From a virus, in the IMG/VR virus record IMGVR_UViG_3300021142_000008, positions 62,001 through 126,000 of that record: a DNA stretch of 64,000 nt. One strand, given 5' to 3'. Positions 54,165 to 62,409 of the stretch are shown here, in pieces. Under the pieces are notes generated by a model. That model saw only the letters and a list, made by a program, of their open reading frames with translations, was not told the origin of the DNA and searched no databases. Position numbers and translations under genes: made by a program. The number at the start of each line of letters is the position of its first letter. The first letter of the stretch is position 1.

Positions 54165-56552
54165 TTATATTAAGTACCAGCTTCCATCATTAAATGGAGC
54201 CAGTGTTAAAGATGTTTTAGTTGACGAAGATATAGAAATACTAGATTGTCCATCTATTAAATCTGTACTAGTGGGTAAAATATTTATAGACCCACCACCT
54301 ATATTTTTTATTGTATAATAGAAACCAGATGTATAAGCTGTTGAAGCTAAAGGTACTGTTACGTTAATTGTACTATCTATAGAACCATTTACAAGAATAG
54401 TGTTAACAGAGCTACTTAAAGATAATACAGTGTTACCAGTTATCTTTTGTATATTAATAGCTCTACTTGGTGTATAACCTAAAGCTGTTGTTATACCACT
54501 ACTAAATGTTTGTAACCCACCTGTACCATCTACATATTGTGTATTATTTCCACCAACAGTTATAAATCCACCTGAAGTAACAGATTGATTATAAAAGTTA
54601 TTAGTTATACCATTCCAGCTATAACGTATAGTTCCAAAATTATCAGCTAATATAATATTACTACTTAAGTCAGAAGCTAATCCATTAACATTAGCTCCAA
54701 TAATTACATTACCAGAACCACTAACTATACCACCATTATCATTACCTATAAAAGTGTTATTAGAACCTGTGGTTATACCTTGTCCTGAGTTTCTACCTAT
54801 ACCTATATTATATCCACCAGATGTATTATTTTGTAAACTTTGAATACCAAAACCCATGTTATTAGATCCATTTACATTGCTATATAAAGCATAGTCTCCA
54901 AATCCAGAGTTATTTTGTCCAGATGTATTAGCATACAATACGCCATCACCAAACCCAGTATTTTGAGATCCAGATGTAAGAGATGTTAATACAGCTCTAC
55001 CAAATCCTTTGTTGTAGTTTCCACTGGCTGTAAAGTTACCACAGTCATGACCTAAGAATATATTCCCTAGTAATCCAGCAGGACTTGATACATAAGTATG
55101 GAAGATAACACTACCATCTTGTAGTAAAACACCATGAGTTGAATCTGTTGTAGATGCTAACGTAAGGTTTGTTGTTAACAAACTATAAGCTCCCAGATTT
55201 ACATTCGCATTAGCTCCTGTATAAGGAACATATCCTGACAGATTAATAGTATTAGTTAATAACCCTCCACTTAAACTTAATCCTGTACCAATACTTATCT
55301 CTTCCATTACCCCCACCCCTGATGTACTTCTTCCAATAAGTTTATTGGTAGCCATAGAAGTAGATATAGTTGGAGTGTTACCACCTGAAGAAGTGATTGG
55401 TCCTGTTGCTCCTACAGATGTTACTACATTACTATCTAAACTTCCATCTCCTTTTATAAATTGACTAGAAGTTCCTGATATATAAGATATTGTACCTGAT
55501 GTAGATTTAACTATACCACTTCCTGATAAAGGAGATTGGTAGTTTGTAGACACAGATATAGTTCCATCTACCGCAACACTTACACCTGTTCCTATTTTTA
55601 CACCTCCTAATATAGAAGATGTAGCTGCAGGTAAAGTATATGAACTAACAGATATTGTACCATCCCCAGCTATAGATATACCACTTCCTATCTTCACTCC
55701 ACCTAAAACTGTACTAGAAGCTATAGGAAGAGAATAAACAGGAAGTGATAAATTTCTCCATTTACCTAAAGAATAAGAAAAAACTAAAGATTGTCCATCA
55801 CTCAATGATGATAGATTCACATCAACTAAACCGTTCAATCCAACAGTGATAGTTCCATCTGGAGAAACACCTACTCCACCACCTATTTTAATACCACCAA
55901 GTACAGTGGATGTAGCTATAGGAAGAGTATATGTAGAAATAGTCCAAGATCTATCTGCTGATAAATCATAAGTTGTACCGTTAATAGTAAGTTGTCTTGT
56001 AGTAGGTACACCTCCTAATCCTGCAAGTGTATAAACAGGAAGTGTTTGCCATGTCTTATCTCCTCTCCAATATTGAGAAGTTGTTCCTGCTGTTATTATG
56101 GGTTCATAAGTAGAAGCAGCAGATGTGATTGTAAGATAAGGACTAAGTGCACTAGCTGTTATATATCCACTAGGATTTGTAAGAGGATAATATGTTGAAG
56201 CTGCTGTAGCACTTGTTAAGTATGGAGATAGAGCTGATGATGTTATATAACCAGCCGGATTGGTCAATGGATAATATGTACCACTTAAGTATGTTGTAAG
56301 ATCTGTTTGAGCAGATATTGATCCTGTAATAGATCCCCACGTAACAGAAGTTAGTGACGCCACCCAGTTTAACCCACTCCAAACATATTGTTTATTATCA
56401 TTAGTATCTATACATACATATCCTTGGTCAGCTAATGTAAGTACAGAAGCTAACGTATTACGTTGTGACGTAGATATAGGATTTAAAAGAGGGTTTAATA
56501 TCTTATTCCTATTAATATCTAGATTATGAAGATATGTTTTTGTTTCGCTCAT
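54165..56552 (-). CDS. Tail fibre with YadA-head-like repeats, 795 aa
   Basis: The N-terminal 60-150 residues contain near-identical units YYPLTNP-x-GYI and SALSPYLT repeated twice. The middle is a long Gly/Ser/Thr-rich shaft with LGGVKIG-x-G repeats (about 220-330). Residues of about 500-640 are a YadA-head-like solenoid: SGSQNTGFG, SGQNNSGFG, NGSNNMGFG, SGGYNIGIG, TGSNNTFIG. The end is a beta domain (SSSTKTSLTLAPFNDGSWYLI). Such fibres trimerise and bind surface receptors. The stop/start overlap (ATTAT at 56550-56554) couples it to the 204-aa fibre piece. Confidence 0.72.
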   Translation of the reverse strand: MSETKTYLHNLDINRNKILNPLLNPISTSQRNTLASVLTLADQGYVCIDTNDNKQYVWSGLNWVASLTSVTWGSITGSISAQTDLTTYLSGTYYPLTNPAGYITSSALSPYLTSATAASTYYPLTNPSGYITASALSPYLTITSAASTYEPIITAGTTSQYWRGDKTWQTLPVYTLAGLGGVPTTRQLTINGTTYDLSADRSWTISTYTLPIATSTVLGGIKIGGGVGVSPDGTITVGLNGLVDVNLSSLSDGQSLVFSYSLGKWRNLSLPVYSLPIASSTVLGGVKIGSGISIAGDGTISVSSYTLPAATSSILGGVKIGTGVSVAVDGTISVSTNYQSPLSGSGIVKSTSGTISYISGTSSQFIKGDGSLDSNVVTSVGATGPITSSGGNTPTISTSMATNKLIGRSTSGVGVMEEISIGTGLSLSGGLLTNTINLSGYVPYTGANANVNLGAYSLLTTNLTLASTTDSTHGVLLQDGSVIFHTYVSSPAGLLGNIFLGHDCGNFTASGNYNKGFGRAVLTSLTSGSQNTGFGDGVLYANTSGQNNSGFGDYALYSNVNGSNNMGFGIQSLQNNTSGGYNIGIGRNSGQGITTGSNNTFIGNDNGGIVSGSGNVIIGANVNGLASDLSSNIILADNFGTIRYSWNGITNNFYNQSVTSGGFITVGGNNTQYVDGTGGLQTFSSGITTALGYTPSRAINIQKITGNTVLSLSSSVNTILVNGSIDSTINVTVPLASTAYTSGFYYTIKNIGGGSINILPTSTDLIDGQSSISISSSTKTSLTLAPFNDGSWYLI

Positions 56553-57166
56553 TATGATAAGTAGGCTACTCCAGCTACCGGTGAACTAAAGTGAATAATA
56601 ATGTTGTTAAGATCTACCACTTCAAGAGTTCCTTCTATGTTGTTTCCAGAAAGATCTTTTTCCCATACATTAGGAACATATCCCAGTCCATGATGTATTG
56701 TCCAAGTATCTGACGGTGTTCCTTGACTATATTGAAACCCTATTCCGCTGTTGATAGTGATGGCGGGATTTAGATTGATACGTGTAATACAACCACCAGA
56801 GTTAACCTGTATAATATTTTGTGTACCATCTCCATATTGGTAACCCAGTCCTATACCACTAGGACCATTAGTTGTATAAGAGTGAACATATCCACGACCA
56901 TTAGGAATACCATGTTCAATCTTTTCTAACTCTTGTGGAGTGTAACTTACAGGAAGCCATGTTGTATACGCTATGTTTGTACTACATAAAGCATCTCCAT
57001 CATTTTTAGATTGCCAATCTACTAGTTCTTTCCTCATAGTGGCGAGATCTATATCTGTATTAGGTTTACACACAGCTATACCATAACGAAGCCTCTTATG
57101 CTCTCTATAGATAGCATTAGCAAAGTTTTCGTAATATCGTTCTCTATTGGAAAGAAAGTCTTTCAT
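56552..57166 (-). CDS. Tail fibre adaptor, 204 aa
   Basis: The helical N-terminus (YYENFANAIYREHKRLRYGIAVC) probably anchors to the tail. The C-terminal ~55 residues carry the phage-fibre tip pattern W-x-I-x-HGLGYVPNVW, then DLSGNNIEGTLEVVDLNN, then IHFSSPVAGVAY. It precedes the large fibre by one base overlap and probably connects it to the tail (inference). Other functions are unlikely given the C-terminal motif. Confidence 0.62.
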   Translation of the reverse strand: MKDFLSNRERYYENFANAIYREHKRLRYGIAVCKPNTDIDLATMRKELVDWQSKNDGDALCSTNIAYTTWLPVSYTPQELEKIEHGIPNGRGYVHSYTTNGPSGIGLGYQYGDGTQNIIQVNSGGCITRINLNPAITINSGIGFQYSQGTPSDTWTIHHGLGYVPNVWEKDLSGNNIEGTLEVVDLNNIIIHFSSPVAGVAYLS

Positions 57167-57167
57167 C

Positions 57168-57335
57168 TTAAGTATTGTTATATTTTTTTACAGGAGGAGT
57201 CGTAGCTTGTTGTATCTGAAGTAATCCAGCTTCATAAGAAGATATACAACTGGCACAAACTCTAGCTCCATTAGAAGCTGTTCTGATTTGACAACCACAT
57301 GATAGAGTTGTCTTACAATTAGGACATAATGACAT
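57168..57335 (-). CDS. Zinc-ribbon protein, 55 aa
   Basis: I place the start at the ATG at 57335 giving MSLCPNCKTTLSCGCQIR; the frame continues to 57383 but that part overlaps the upstream gene. The cysteines C-P-N-C, C-G-C and C-A-S-C form a small zinc ribbon, and the C-terminal tail is Gln/Pro-rich. A stand-alone zinc ribbon at this spot in the tail-gene block is a known feature of this phage type as I recall; the role is unknown. Confidence 0.6.
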   Translation of the reverse strand: MSLCPNCKTTLSCGCQIRTASNGARVCASCISSYEAGLLQIQQATTPPVKKYNNT

Positions 57336-57354
57336 ATATTTGGTTTTTATATTT

Positions 57355-57909
57355 TTAACAACTAGTACACTCTTTAGACGCAAGTTTATCTAAACGTTTT
57401 TTAGCGTAGATAAACAGATCCATACCGGCTTCTGGCTGTAACGTGAATTCCACTTTAGCTTTAGCTGCATCTATAAAGCTTTTTATAAGTCTTAGCTCAT
57501 TTAAACTTTCTTTCACATCAGCGGCCGGTTCACAAGCAGCTAGTTCAAGTTGACCCATGATGTTATAATACTTGTTCATAATCTGAGTAGTTCTAAGATG
57601 GTTATATTCAACATACACCTTATCATTAGGACTTACAGAGTAGTTGATTACATATATACCATCAGGAAGAGCCATAGAAGAATCTCCACATCCAGATCTT
57701 TGAATACCAAGACTACATGCGTTTAAAACCAAGTTAAAGCTTGGCATCACATCTATAACTATTGGAAGGTTAAATCCAGGAGATGTAATACGTAACGTAG
57801 CACAATCCACTTGTACGTTATCTGCGTACGCGCTTGTATCAAAGAGTCTTAACACTTTGACATTGTTTGAATCGGGTATTTCTAGACTTAACTGGTGTTT
57901 ACTTGACAT
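57355..57909 (-). CDS. Conserved crAss-like virion protein, 184 aa
   Basis: The N-terminal beta domain (SLEIPDSNNVKVLRLFDTS; LRITSPGFNLPIVID) is followed by helices (LRTTQIMNKYYNIMGQLELAAC; FIYAKKRLDKLAS). Cys residues are frequent (CATL, CSLG, GCG, CTSC). First gene of the fibre operon after a terminator and a promoter-like motif. The position suggests a role in attaching the fibres; function not established. Confidence 0.55.
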   Translation of the reverse strand: MSSKHQLSLEIPDSNNVKVLRLFDTSAYADNVQVDCATLRITSPGFNLPIVIDVMPSFNLVLNACSLGIQRSGCGDSSMALPDGIYVINYSVSPNDKVYVEYNHLRTTQIMNKYYNIMGQLELAACEPAADVKESLNELRLIKSFIDAAKAKVEFTLQPEAGMDLFIYAKKRLDKLASKECTSC

Positions 57910-57928
57910 ATAAAAACATTATGGAGAT

Positions 57929-57950
57929 TACATTATAATATACTAAAAAA
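57929..57950 (-). promoter_or_regulatory. Candidate promoter before the fibre operon
   Basis: The minus strand reads TTTTTTAGTATATTATAATGTA, 20 bases before the ATG at 57909 and directly after the terminator at 57961-57998. It closely matches the motif at 50202-50223. Confidence 0.5.
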
Positions 57951-57960
57951 ACAAGAGATG

Positions 57961-57998
57961 TCCAAAAACAAAAAAGGAGAGACTTGTGGTCTCTCCTT
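57961..57998 (-). terminator. Intrinsic terminator after the 673-aa virion protein gene
   Basis: A perfect 10-bp stem (AAGGAGAGAC at 57974-57983, GTCTCTCCTT at 57989-57998) with a 5-base loop, followed on the minus strand by TTTTTTGTTTTTGG. It starts 22 bases after the stop. Confidence 0.9.
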
Positions 57999-58019
57999 AG
58001 ATGTTTTAAGGGGTTAAGA

Positions 58020-60041
58020 TTAGTTGAATGTTTCAAGAGTTACAGCTCCATTACCAGAAGCGGCACAAGACGCTAAGATAAAGTTTGAGATAGCTGTTGT
58101 ACTGGTTCCTTTAGGTACATGGATCACAACTAAATACTGATCATTATCAAATGTACCAGTAGGGTTGTAGAAACGAGGTACGTTATGTAAAATCATAATT
58201 CTATCGTATAAAGCTGTACGAGATACAGTAGCTAATGCTGGATCAGCTTCGATCTCTCTCATACGGAATGATTCAACTCTACCAGAATCAGGGTAAGCAT
58301 TCTGTAAGTAGCGACCATCTAAGATTAACTCACGTAATACAGTTTCACCTACACCAAAAGCTTGAACTGGAGTTTGAACCTCATCACCATGAGATGATAA
58401 GTAAGGAAGGTTAGTAGAAGGAACAGTTCCATCAGTACCAGCAACGTTAGCTACAAACGCAGAAACTAAACAAGGATCACCAGATTCATCAACAACAGAA
58501 GTATAGATAATCAAAGGTTCTAGATCATATTTATCTGTAGGAGTGAAGGTACAAGTACCAAACTTAGTTTCTATGTAAGCTACAGTTAGTTCGATATGAG
58601 CATCAGTAGTGATAGAAGCTGCGTCAGCATCAGGTACATATGTTGTAGAAGTTAAACCGGTAGCAACACCAAGATTTTTTACAAGACCCGCACCAACACC
58701 AGTTTCAGATTGAGTACCTGGAATATAAGCAACTACACCAGATGTACTATATACATCACTATAGTAATTTAAAGAAACCGCAGGGTTAAAGTCAGTCAAT
58801 GCTGGTTGAACCGCTGGAGTTGGATAAGTAATAGTAATAGTTGTACCAGAAACGTTAGTAACAAACGCATTAACTGGGAAAGCTGCGCCAGATGCTAATA
58901 ACTGAGGAGCAAATGTGGTAGAAGTACCAAAGGTTACTTTTTGACCAACCGCAATGCTAGTAGCACTAGATGTTACATAAACCAACGCAGTTGCACCAGT
59001 GGTAGCATTTGGAGTGATTGATGTAATGTTAGTAGTAGCAGCTGTAAGAGTTGAGACAACTTTTTTGTAAACTCTAGCTTGTACCATATCCTTAATAGTA
59101 GGATAGCTATTGATCTGATCTTTCCATAACAAAAGAGTAGATACAGCATCTCTTACATACGTAGGGTTAGTTGTGTTAGCACAACCAGTATACGCATCCA
59201 TAGTTCTATATAACTGATGGTTTAAGAAACGTAAAGCAGGGCTTCCTTTAAGGTCTAAACGCAATCTGTAAGTTGTATCTGGAGTAACTCCTGCATTTAC
59301 AGAAACTTTTACAACTTGGTTAACAGCAGCTTTAGAACCAACTTTGATCAAACGACTAACAAACTTAGGGTTGATCACTTTAGATTTAACACTCTCTTGG
59401 TATCCACCATGTACAGGACCAATCTTATCTTGCGCAAAGTAAGAACCTTGAGCGATGATGAAAGGAGCTTGTTGAGCAACAGTACCTAGAGCAGAGTAAG
59501 TTTTAGCATCAAAGAAACCAAGCTGACCAGCTGTTAAAGCTGCAGTGGTACCAGAACTAGCTAAAGCCACACTACTAGCAAAAATAACTGAAGCTGAGCT
59601 TGTACTAGTTGTTACTGCAGCTGATAATGTAACAGTTGTACTTGTTACAGCTGTAACAATAGCTCCAGCTGGAATGTTAGCACTTGTAGCTGACATACCT
59701 ACAACAACTCCTGTAGTAGAACCAAATGTTAAAACGTTTGGAGCATTTACAGCAGCACTAGTTGTAAAACTAGTTCCATTAACTACTACAGTGGCTCCTG
59801 AAGCAAGAGACGCTGTTAATGGGTTAGAAAGTGTAATGTTTAATGAGCTTATTAACACTACAGTTGTATTAGCAGGAATACCAGTTCCTGTAATAACGTT
59901 ACCTACAGCAATACCTGTTACAGAGGTTGAGATAGGCAACACACTAACTGGAGCTGTGGCTGGACTTGAAGCTGATGTCAGTGTTACTGAGCTAGCAGCT
60001 ACTGGAAGAAATGACTTCCTGAAGGCATTAGGAAAATACAT
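58020..60041 (-). CDS. Virion structural protein with Ig-like N-terminal repeats, 673 aa
   Basis: Residues of about 15-170 are Val/Thr/Ser/Ala-rich Ig-like repeats (VTGIAVGNVITGTGIPANTT; VTAVTSTTVTLSAAV) of the kind used in surface-exposed capsid or tail decoration; another such repeat lies near 360-415. Conserved non-repeat parts include NPKFVSRLIKVGSKAAVN and a C-terminal helix-strand domain (GVGETVLRELILDGRYLQNA; VESFRMREIEADP). Order after the capsid gene and before fibre genes suggests an auxiliary capsid/decoration protein or major tail component; the sequence cannot decide. The gene has its own terminator, which fits a highly expressed structural gene. Confidence 0.6.
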   Translation of the reverse strand: MYFPNAFRKSFLPVAASSVTLTSASSPATAPVSVLPISTSVTGIAVGNVITGTGIPANTTVVLISSLNITLSNPLTASLASGATVVVNGTSFTTSAAVNAPNVLTFGSTTGVVVGMSATSANIPAGAIVTAVTSTTVTLSAAVTTSTSSASVIFASSVALASSGTTAALTAGQLGFFDAKTYSALGTVAQQAPFIIAQGSYFAQDKIGPVHGGYQESVKSKVINPKFVSRLIKVGSKAAVNQVVKVSVNAGVTPDTTYRLRLDLKGSPALRFLNHQLYRTMDAYTGCANTTNPTYVRDAVSTLLLWKDQINSYPTIKDMVQARVYKKVVSTLTAATTNITSITPNATTGATALVYVTSSATSIAVGQKVTFGTSTTFAPQLLASGAAFPVNAFVTNVSGTTITITYPTPAVQPALTDFNPAVSLNYYSDVYSTSGVVAYIPGTQSETGVGAGLVKNLGVATGLTSTTYVPDADAASITTDAHIELTVAYIETKFGTCTFTPTDKYDLEPLIIYTSVVDESGDPCLVSAFVANVAGTDGTVPSTNLPYLSSHGDEVQTPVQAFGVGETVLRELILDGRYLQNAYPDSGRVESFRMREIEADPALATVSRTALYDRIMILHNVPRFYNPTGTFDNDQYLVVIHVPKGTSTTAISNFILASCAASGNGAVTLETFN

Positions 60042-60070
60042 ATTAGTATTATTTTGGGGTTATAAAAAAA

Positions 60071-60484
60071 TTATTTTAAGAATAAGAGTTTGTATTTTGT
60101 ACTATCTATAAGAGCTTTTGTTTCATCTAAGATGTTAACAAGCTCGCTATATGGCATGATGGCTTGTAACTCATCCACCATCGTTGTTAATCCTTTAAGA
60201 TATGTGATACATTCAGCTACTGAAGAAACTTTTGTTGGAGTTGTATCAGGGATTTCTAAAAGCTTTTCAGCCGCTCCTTGATATTTTTCTACCACATCAT
60301 CAGCATGATCACCTATCTCATCGTAGAACTCATTAAGAGCTTTGTGGGCAGCATATGATCCAATACCAGTAACTTTTAAGTGAAACTTGTGTATAGTTGT
60401 TACAGCATTAAGTAGCTCATTAGCTAAAGCTGCTGTCTTCTTATCTACATCATTTCCACCCGGTCTTTGTAACTTTGTTATCAT
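60071..60484 (-). CDS. DUF5856-like, Dps/ferritin-like helical protein
   Basis: A 137-aa all-helical protein with VTTIHKFHLKVTGIGSYAAH and ALNEFYDEIGDHADDVVEKYQG (about residues 27-70), the H...HL...H..L..FYDEI...D...E pattern of a ferritin/Dps-like four-helix fold found in phages as DUF5856. Acidic and His residues that could bind metal are present. The function in the virion region is unknown. It overlaps the upstream gene by one base. Confidence 0.62.
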   Translation of the reverse strand: MITKLQRPGGNDVDKKTAALANELLNAVTTIHKFHLKVTGIGSYAAHKALNEFYDEIGDHADDVVEKYQGAAEKLLEIPDTTPTKVSSVAECITYLKGLTTMVDELQAIMPYSELVNILDETKALIDSTKYKLLFLK

Positions 60485-61182
60485 TAACTTTCTTTTGTAA
60501 CGTCTTGTTCAGTTCTTTGGTATTGCATCTGGCTTTCGATATCTCCAGCTAAGATCGCTGCAGCTTCCATCACCAGTATTTCCGCTATATCATCTTTAAA
60601 CTCACATATCTGATCTGTAGTAAAGGTTGAACCATCTTCAGTGTTTATACATCCTATAAGTTGTACTGGCTTAGGTGTTCTATAATAAACCAATGTTACA
60701 TCAGTTATATTAAAGGTTTCGTTACTATACACTCTTAAGTTTTCTCCTAAGAATGTTGAAACTGTTTCAGCCCACTCAAAGTTTGGCTTTATATTATTAC
60801 TATTTAAGATCACAGAGATGTTTGCTTCTTCCACTTCATAAACTGTTAGTCTTCTTTTAGGACAACAGTCTGTTACAGCGTACGCATCCACCCTACTATA
60901 ATATAAGTAATTTTTTGGAACTTTACACTCAGCCCACTCTTTTTTATTTACAACAGGTAAAGAAACATCTGTTAAAAGTATTCTTAGATCATCTACAAGG
61001 CCTGTAGATTGTTCCATTCCTTCTTTTCTGGAGTTCATTCCATATATCTGGCGTCTAACCCAATCCAACTGAGCTTTGTTGAAAGCTTCTTGAATCTGCC
61101 AACATTGTATGTTGTCATAGTCAAACGAAGCTAACTTGTTTAGCCTTTGTTTTATTTTAATCTGTAAAAGGTTATTATCCAT
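60484..61182 (-). CDS. Head-tail connector/neck-like protein, 232 aa
   Basis: The N-terminal helices (IKIKQRLNKLASFDYDNIQC; WQIQEAFNKAQLDWVRRQIYG) resemble head-closure/adaptor proteins of podovirus-like phages. The middle is beta-rich (YYSRVDAYAVTDCCPKRRLTVYEVEEANISV) and the C-terminus is helical (FKDDIAEILVMEAAAILAGD). This pattern and the position downstream of the capsid gene fit a crAss-like neck or ring protein. The specific ring is not assigned. Confidence 0.58.
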   Translation of the reverse strand: MDNNLLQIKIKQRLNKLASFDYDNIQCWQIQEAFNKAQLDWVRRQIYGMNSRKEGMEQSTGLVDDLRILLTDVSLPVVNKKEWAECKVPKNYLYYSRVDAYAVTDCCPKRRLTVYEVEEANISVILNSNNIKPNFEWAETVSTFLGENLRVYSNETFNITDVTLVYYRTPKPVQLIGCINTEDGSTFTTDQICEFKDDIAEILVMEAAAILAGDIESQMQYQRTEQDVTKES

Positions 61183-61185
61183 GTT

Positions 61186-61428
61186 TTAACATTTCCATTT
61201 TTTTAAAGCTAACGCTTTTCTTGTAGGCTCACCATTAGGTTTCTTCATCGGTCCTTTAACTCCTGACATTCTAGCACAGAAAGAATCTTTTCTTGGACCA
61301 CCTTCTGGTTGAGGAGCTTTAAGATGAGAACCTGGATGACTACTATTATAAGAGTCTCTTCCTTTTTGGTTTAACCCACCGTTTTTGTTTTTACCTTCTG
61401 ATCTTTGCCAAGCTTGTGTCTTTGCCAT
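61186..61428 (-). CDS. Small basic DUF6321-type protein, 80 aa
   Basis: Pattern QAWQRSEGKNKNGGLNQKGR near the start and SFCARMSGVKGP with TRKALALKKWKC at the end, the layout of DUF6321 proteins common in phages of many hosts. It is strongly basic. Function unknown; position in a run of small Lys-rich proteins near the capsid gene suggests a structural or nucleic-acid-associated role. Confidence 0.7.
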   Translation of the reverse strand: MAKTQAWQRSEGKNKNGGLNQKGRDSYNSSHPGSHLKAPQPEGGPRKDSFCARMSGVKGPMKKPNGEPTRKALALKKWKC

Positions 61429-61589
61429 TATCCTTTAACTTTTTTAAGATTAGGATTAGCTTTTTTAGCACCCGGTGACGCTTTTCTAGTAGCTGATGCT
61501 AATATAGCACCCGCAGCTTCTTTACTTACACCTTCTTTTTTAGCAATCTTGGATTGTACAGATTTAAAACCTGGATGTGTCTTTGCCAT
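61428..61589 (-). CDS. Small basic protein, 53 aa (MAK-HPGFK family)
   Basis: The sequence MAKTHPGFKSVQSKIAKKEG followed by AGAILASATRKASPGAKKAN matches a widespread short phage/metagenome family. ATG at 61589; its TAA overlaps the next ATG (TAATG). Helical, very basic, function unknown. Confidence 0.65.
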   Translation of the reverse strand: MAKTHPGFKSVQSKIAKKEGVSKEAAGAILASATRKASPGAKKANPNLKKVKG

Positions 61590-61590
61590 A

Positions 61591-61737
61591 TTACTTAGAT
61601 TTAGCTTTTATCTTTTTTTCTTGTTTTAACATTTCAGCTGTAGGTTTTTTATCAGAGCCTTTATTAGCTCTGATGTTATCCCATAAACCTCTTTGCGACT
61701 TAGAGCCATCAGCTCTTTTTATCATTTCTTTGGCCAT
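61591..61737 (-). CDS. Small basic hypothetical protein, 48 aa
   Basis: MAKEMIKRADGSKSQRGLWD followed by a Lys-rich helix (PTAEMLKQEKKIKAKSK). Too short for ordinary gene finding, but bounded by stop-start overlaps on the upstream side (TAATGG at 61737) and a 1-base gap downstream, so it is probably translated. Function unknown. Confidence 0.55.
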   Translation of the reverse strand: MAKEMIKRADGSKSQRGLWDNIRANKGSDKKPTAEMLKQEKKIKAKSK

Positions 61738-62006
61738 TACTTTTTCTTTTTAGCACCAGCTACTTTATCAGCAAATGTTATTTTATTCTTTGGTGGAGCT
61801 AAAGCAGCAAACTTCTTTTCAGCTGGAGTAGAAGGTGTCTTACCTACACTACCACCTTTTTTCATATAGCCTAGTTTTTGAGCAGCAGCTTTATCAGCTG
61901 CCATATCTTTAGCTGATCCTTCACCACCGTGTTTACCAGCTTTATCCATTTTCTTATCATATGCTGACTTTTCATAAGCAGCCATACCACCTTTTTTTGT
62001 AGCCAT
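61737..62006 (-). CDS. Small basic Ala/Lys-rich protein, 89 aa
   Basis: Highly charged, low complexity: MATKKGGMAAYEKSAYDKK, then LGYMKKGGSVGKTPSTPAEK, ending AGAKKKK. It shares the MKKGG-x-V element with the 63-aa gene at 63575-63766. No fold recognised; probably a capsid-associated or DNA-binding small protein (inference from charge and position). Confidence 0.55.
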   Translation of the reverse strand: MATKKGGMAAYEKSAYDKKMDKAGKHGGEGSAKDMAADKAAAQKLGYMKKGGSVGKTPSTPAEKKFAALAPPKNKITFADKVAGAKKKK

Positions 62007-62010
62007 CGTA

Positions 62011-62211
62011 TTAAGCTTTACTATTTCTATTAAATGTTATATTACTTTTAACTCTAATATCTTTGTGGGTAAACTGCCACATCTCACCTGTTAAGTTAAT
62101 GATTATTGTGTATATGGTGTTGGTTTCATGACCATAGTCTGTAACCAACCATATTATTCCATCACCTTTTGGTGTACTGACTTCCACCCGATTGTGAGGT
62201 TCAAAAATCAT
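62011..62211 (-). CDS. Small conserved beta-rich protein, 66 aa
   Basis: Pattern RVEVSTPKGDGIIWLVTDYG, then YTIIINLTGEMWQFTHKDI: a small SH3-like barrel sequence typical of short phage proteins that sit near the capsid gene. The ATG overlaps the TAA of the interrupted gene upstream (TAATG). Function unknown. Confidence 0.6.
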   Translation of the reverse strand: MIFEPHNRVEVSTPKGDGIIWLVTDYGHETNTIYTIIINLTGEMWQFTHKDIRVKSNITFNRNSKA

Positions 62212-62399
62212 TATTTCTTTTTAGAAGATGTAGATGTTCTTCCTCCAACAACTTTTTGTAAAGTTGACAAAGAACTTTTTACATCACTCATAAGTTTTGT
62301 GTTACTACGAATGGTTTCAGCTCTTTGTAATGTTCTTATAGCATCTTCGATCTCCTAACGTTTTTCTTCTGTGGACATCGCTTTAATCTTACTTGACAT
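62211..62399 (-). CDS. Small helical protein with an in-frame TAG at codon 15
   Basis: From ATG 62399 the frame reads MSSKIKAMSTEEKR, then TAG (62357-62355), then EIEDAIRTLQRAETIRSNTK and on to a Lys-rich end and a TAA at 62213-62211 that overlaps the next ATG. Total 62 codons with one TAG. The part after the TAG continues the same amphipathic helix, and there is no good internal start before it (the first later ATG is within LMSDV). Either TAG is decoded as an amino acid (Gln would give EEKRQEIEDAI), or the gene is broken, or the base is a sequencing error. The upstream spacing (10 bases after the 338-aa stop) and the downstream TAATG junction look like an intact gene. Confidence 0.55.
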
Positions 62400-62409
62400 A
62401 TCTTTTATT

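Noticed and set aside
58020-60041. Tail sheath identity for the 673-aa protein
   Set aside because: crAss-like phages with this gene set have short tails, and no sheath-specific motif was seen; kept as virion protein with Ig-like repeats.
59545-60111. 188-aa rightward ORF opposite the Ig-like repeats
   Set aside because: A low-complexity mirror of the Thr/Val/Ala-rich sense sequence.
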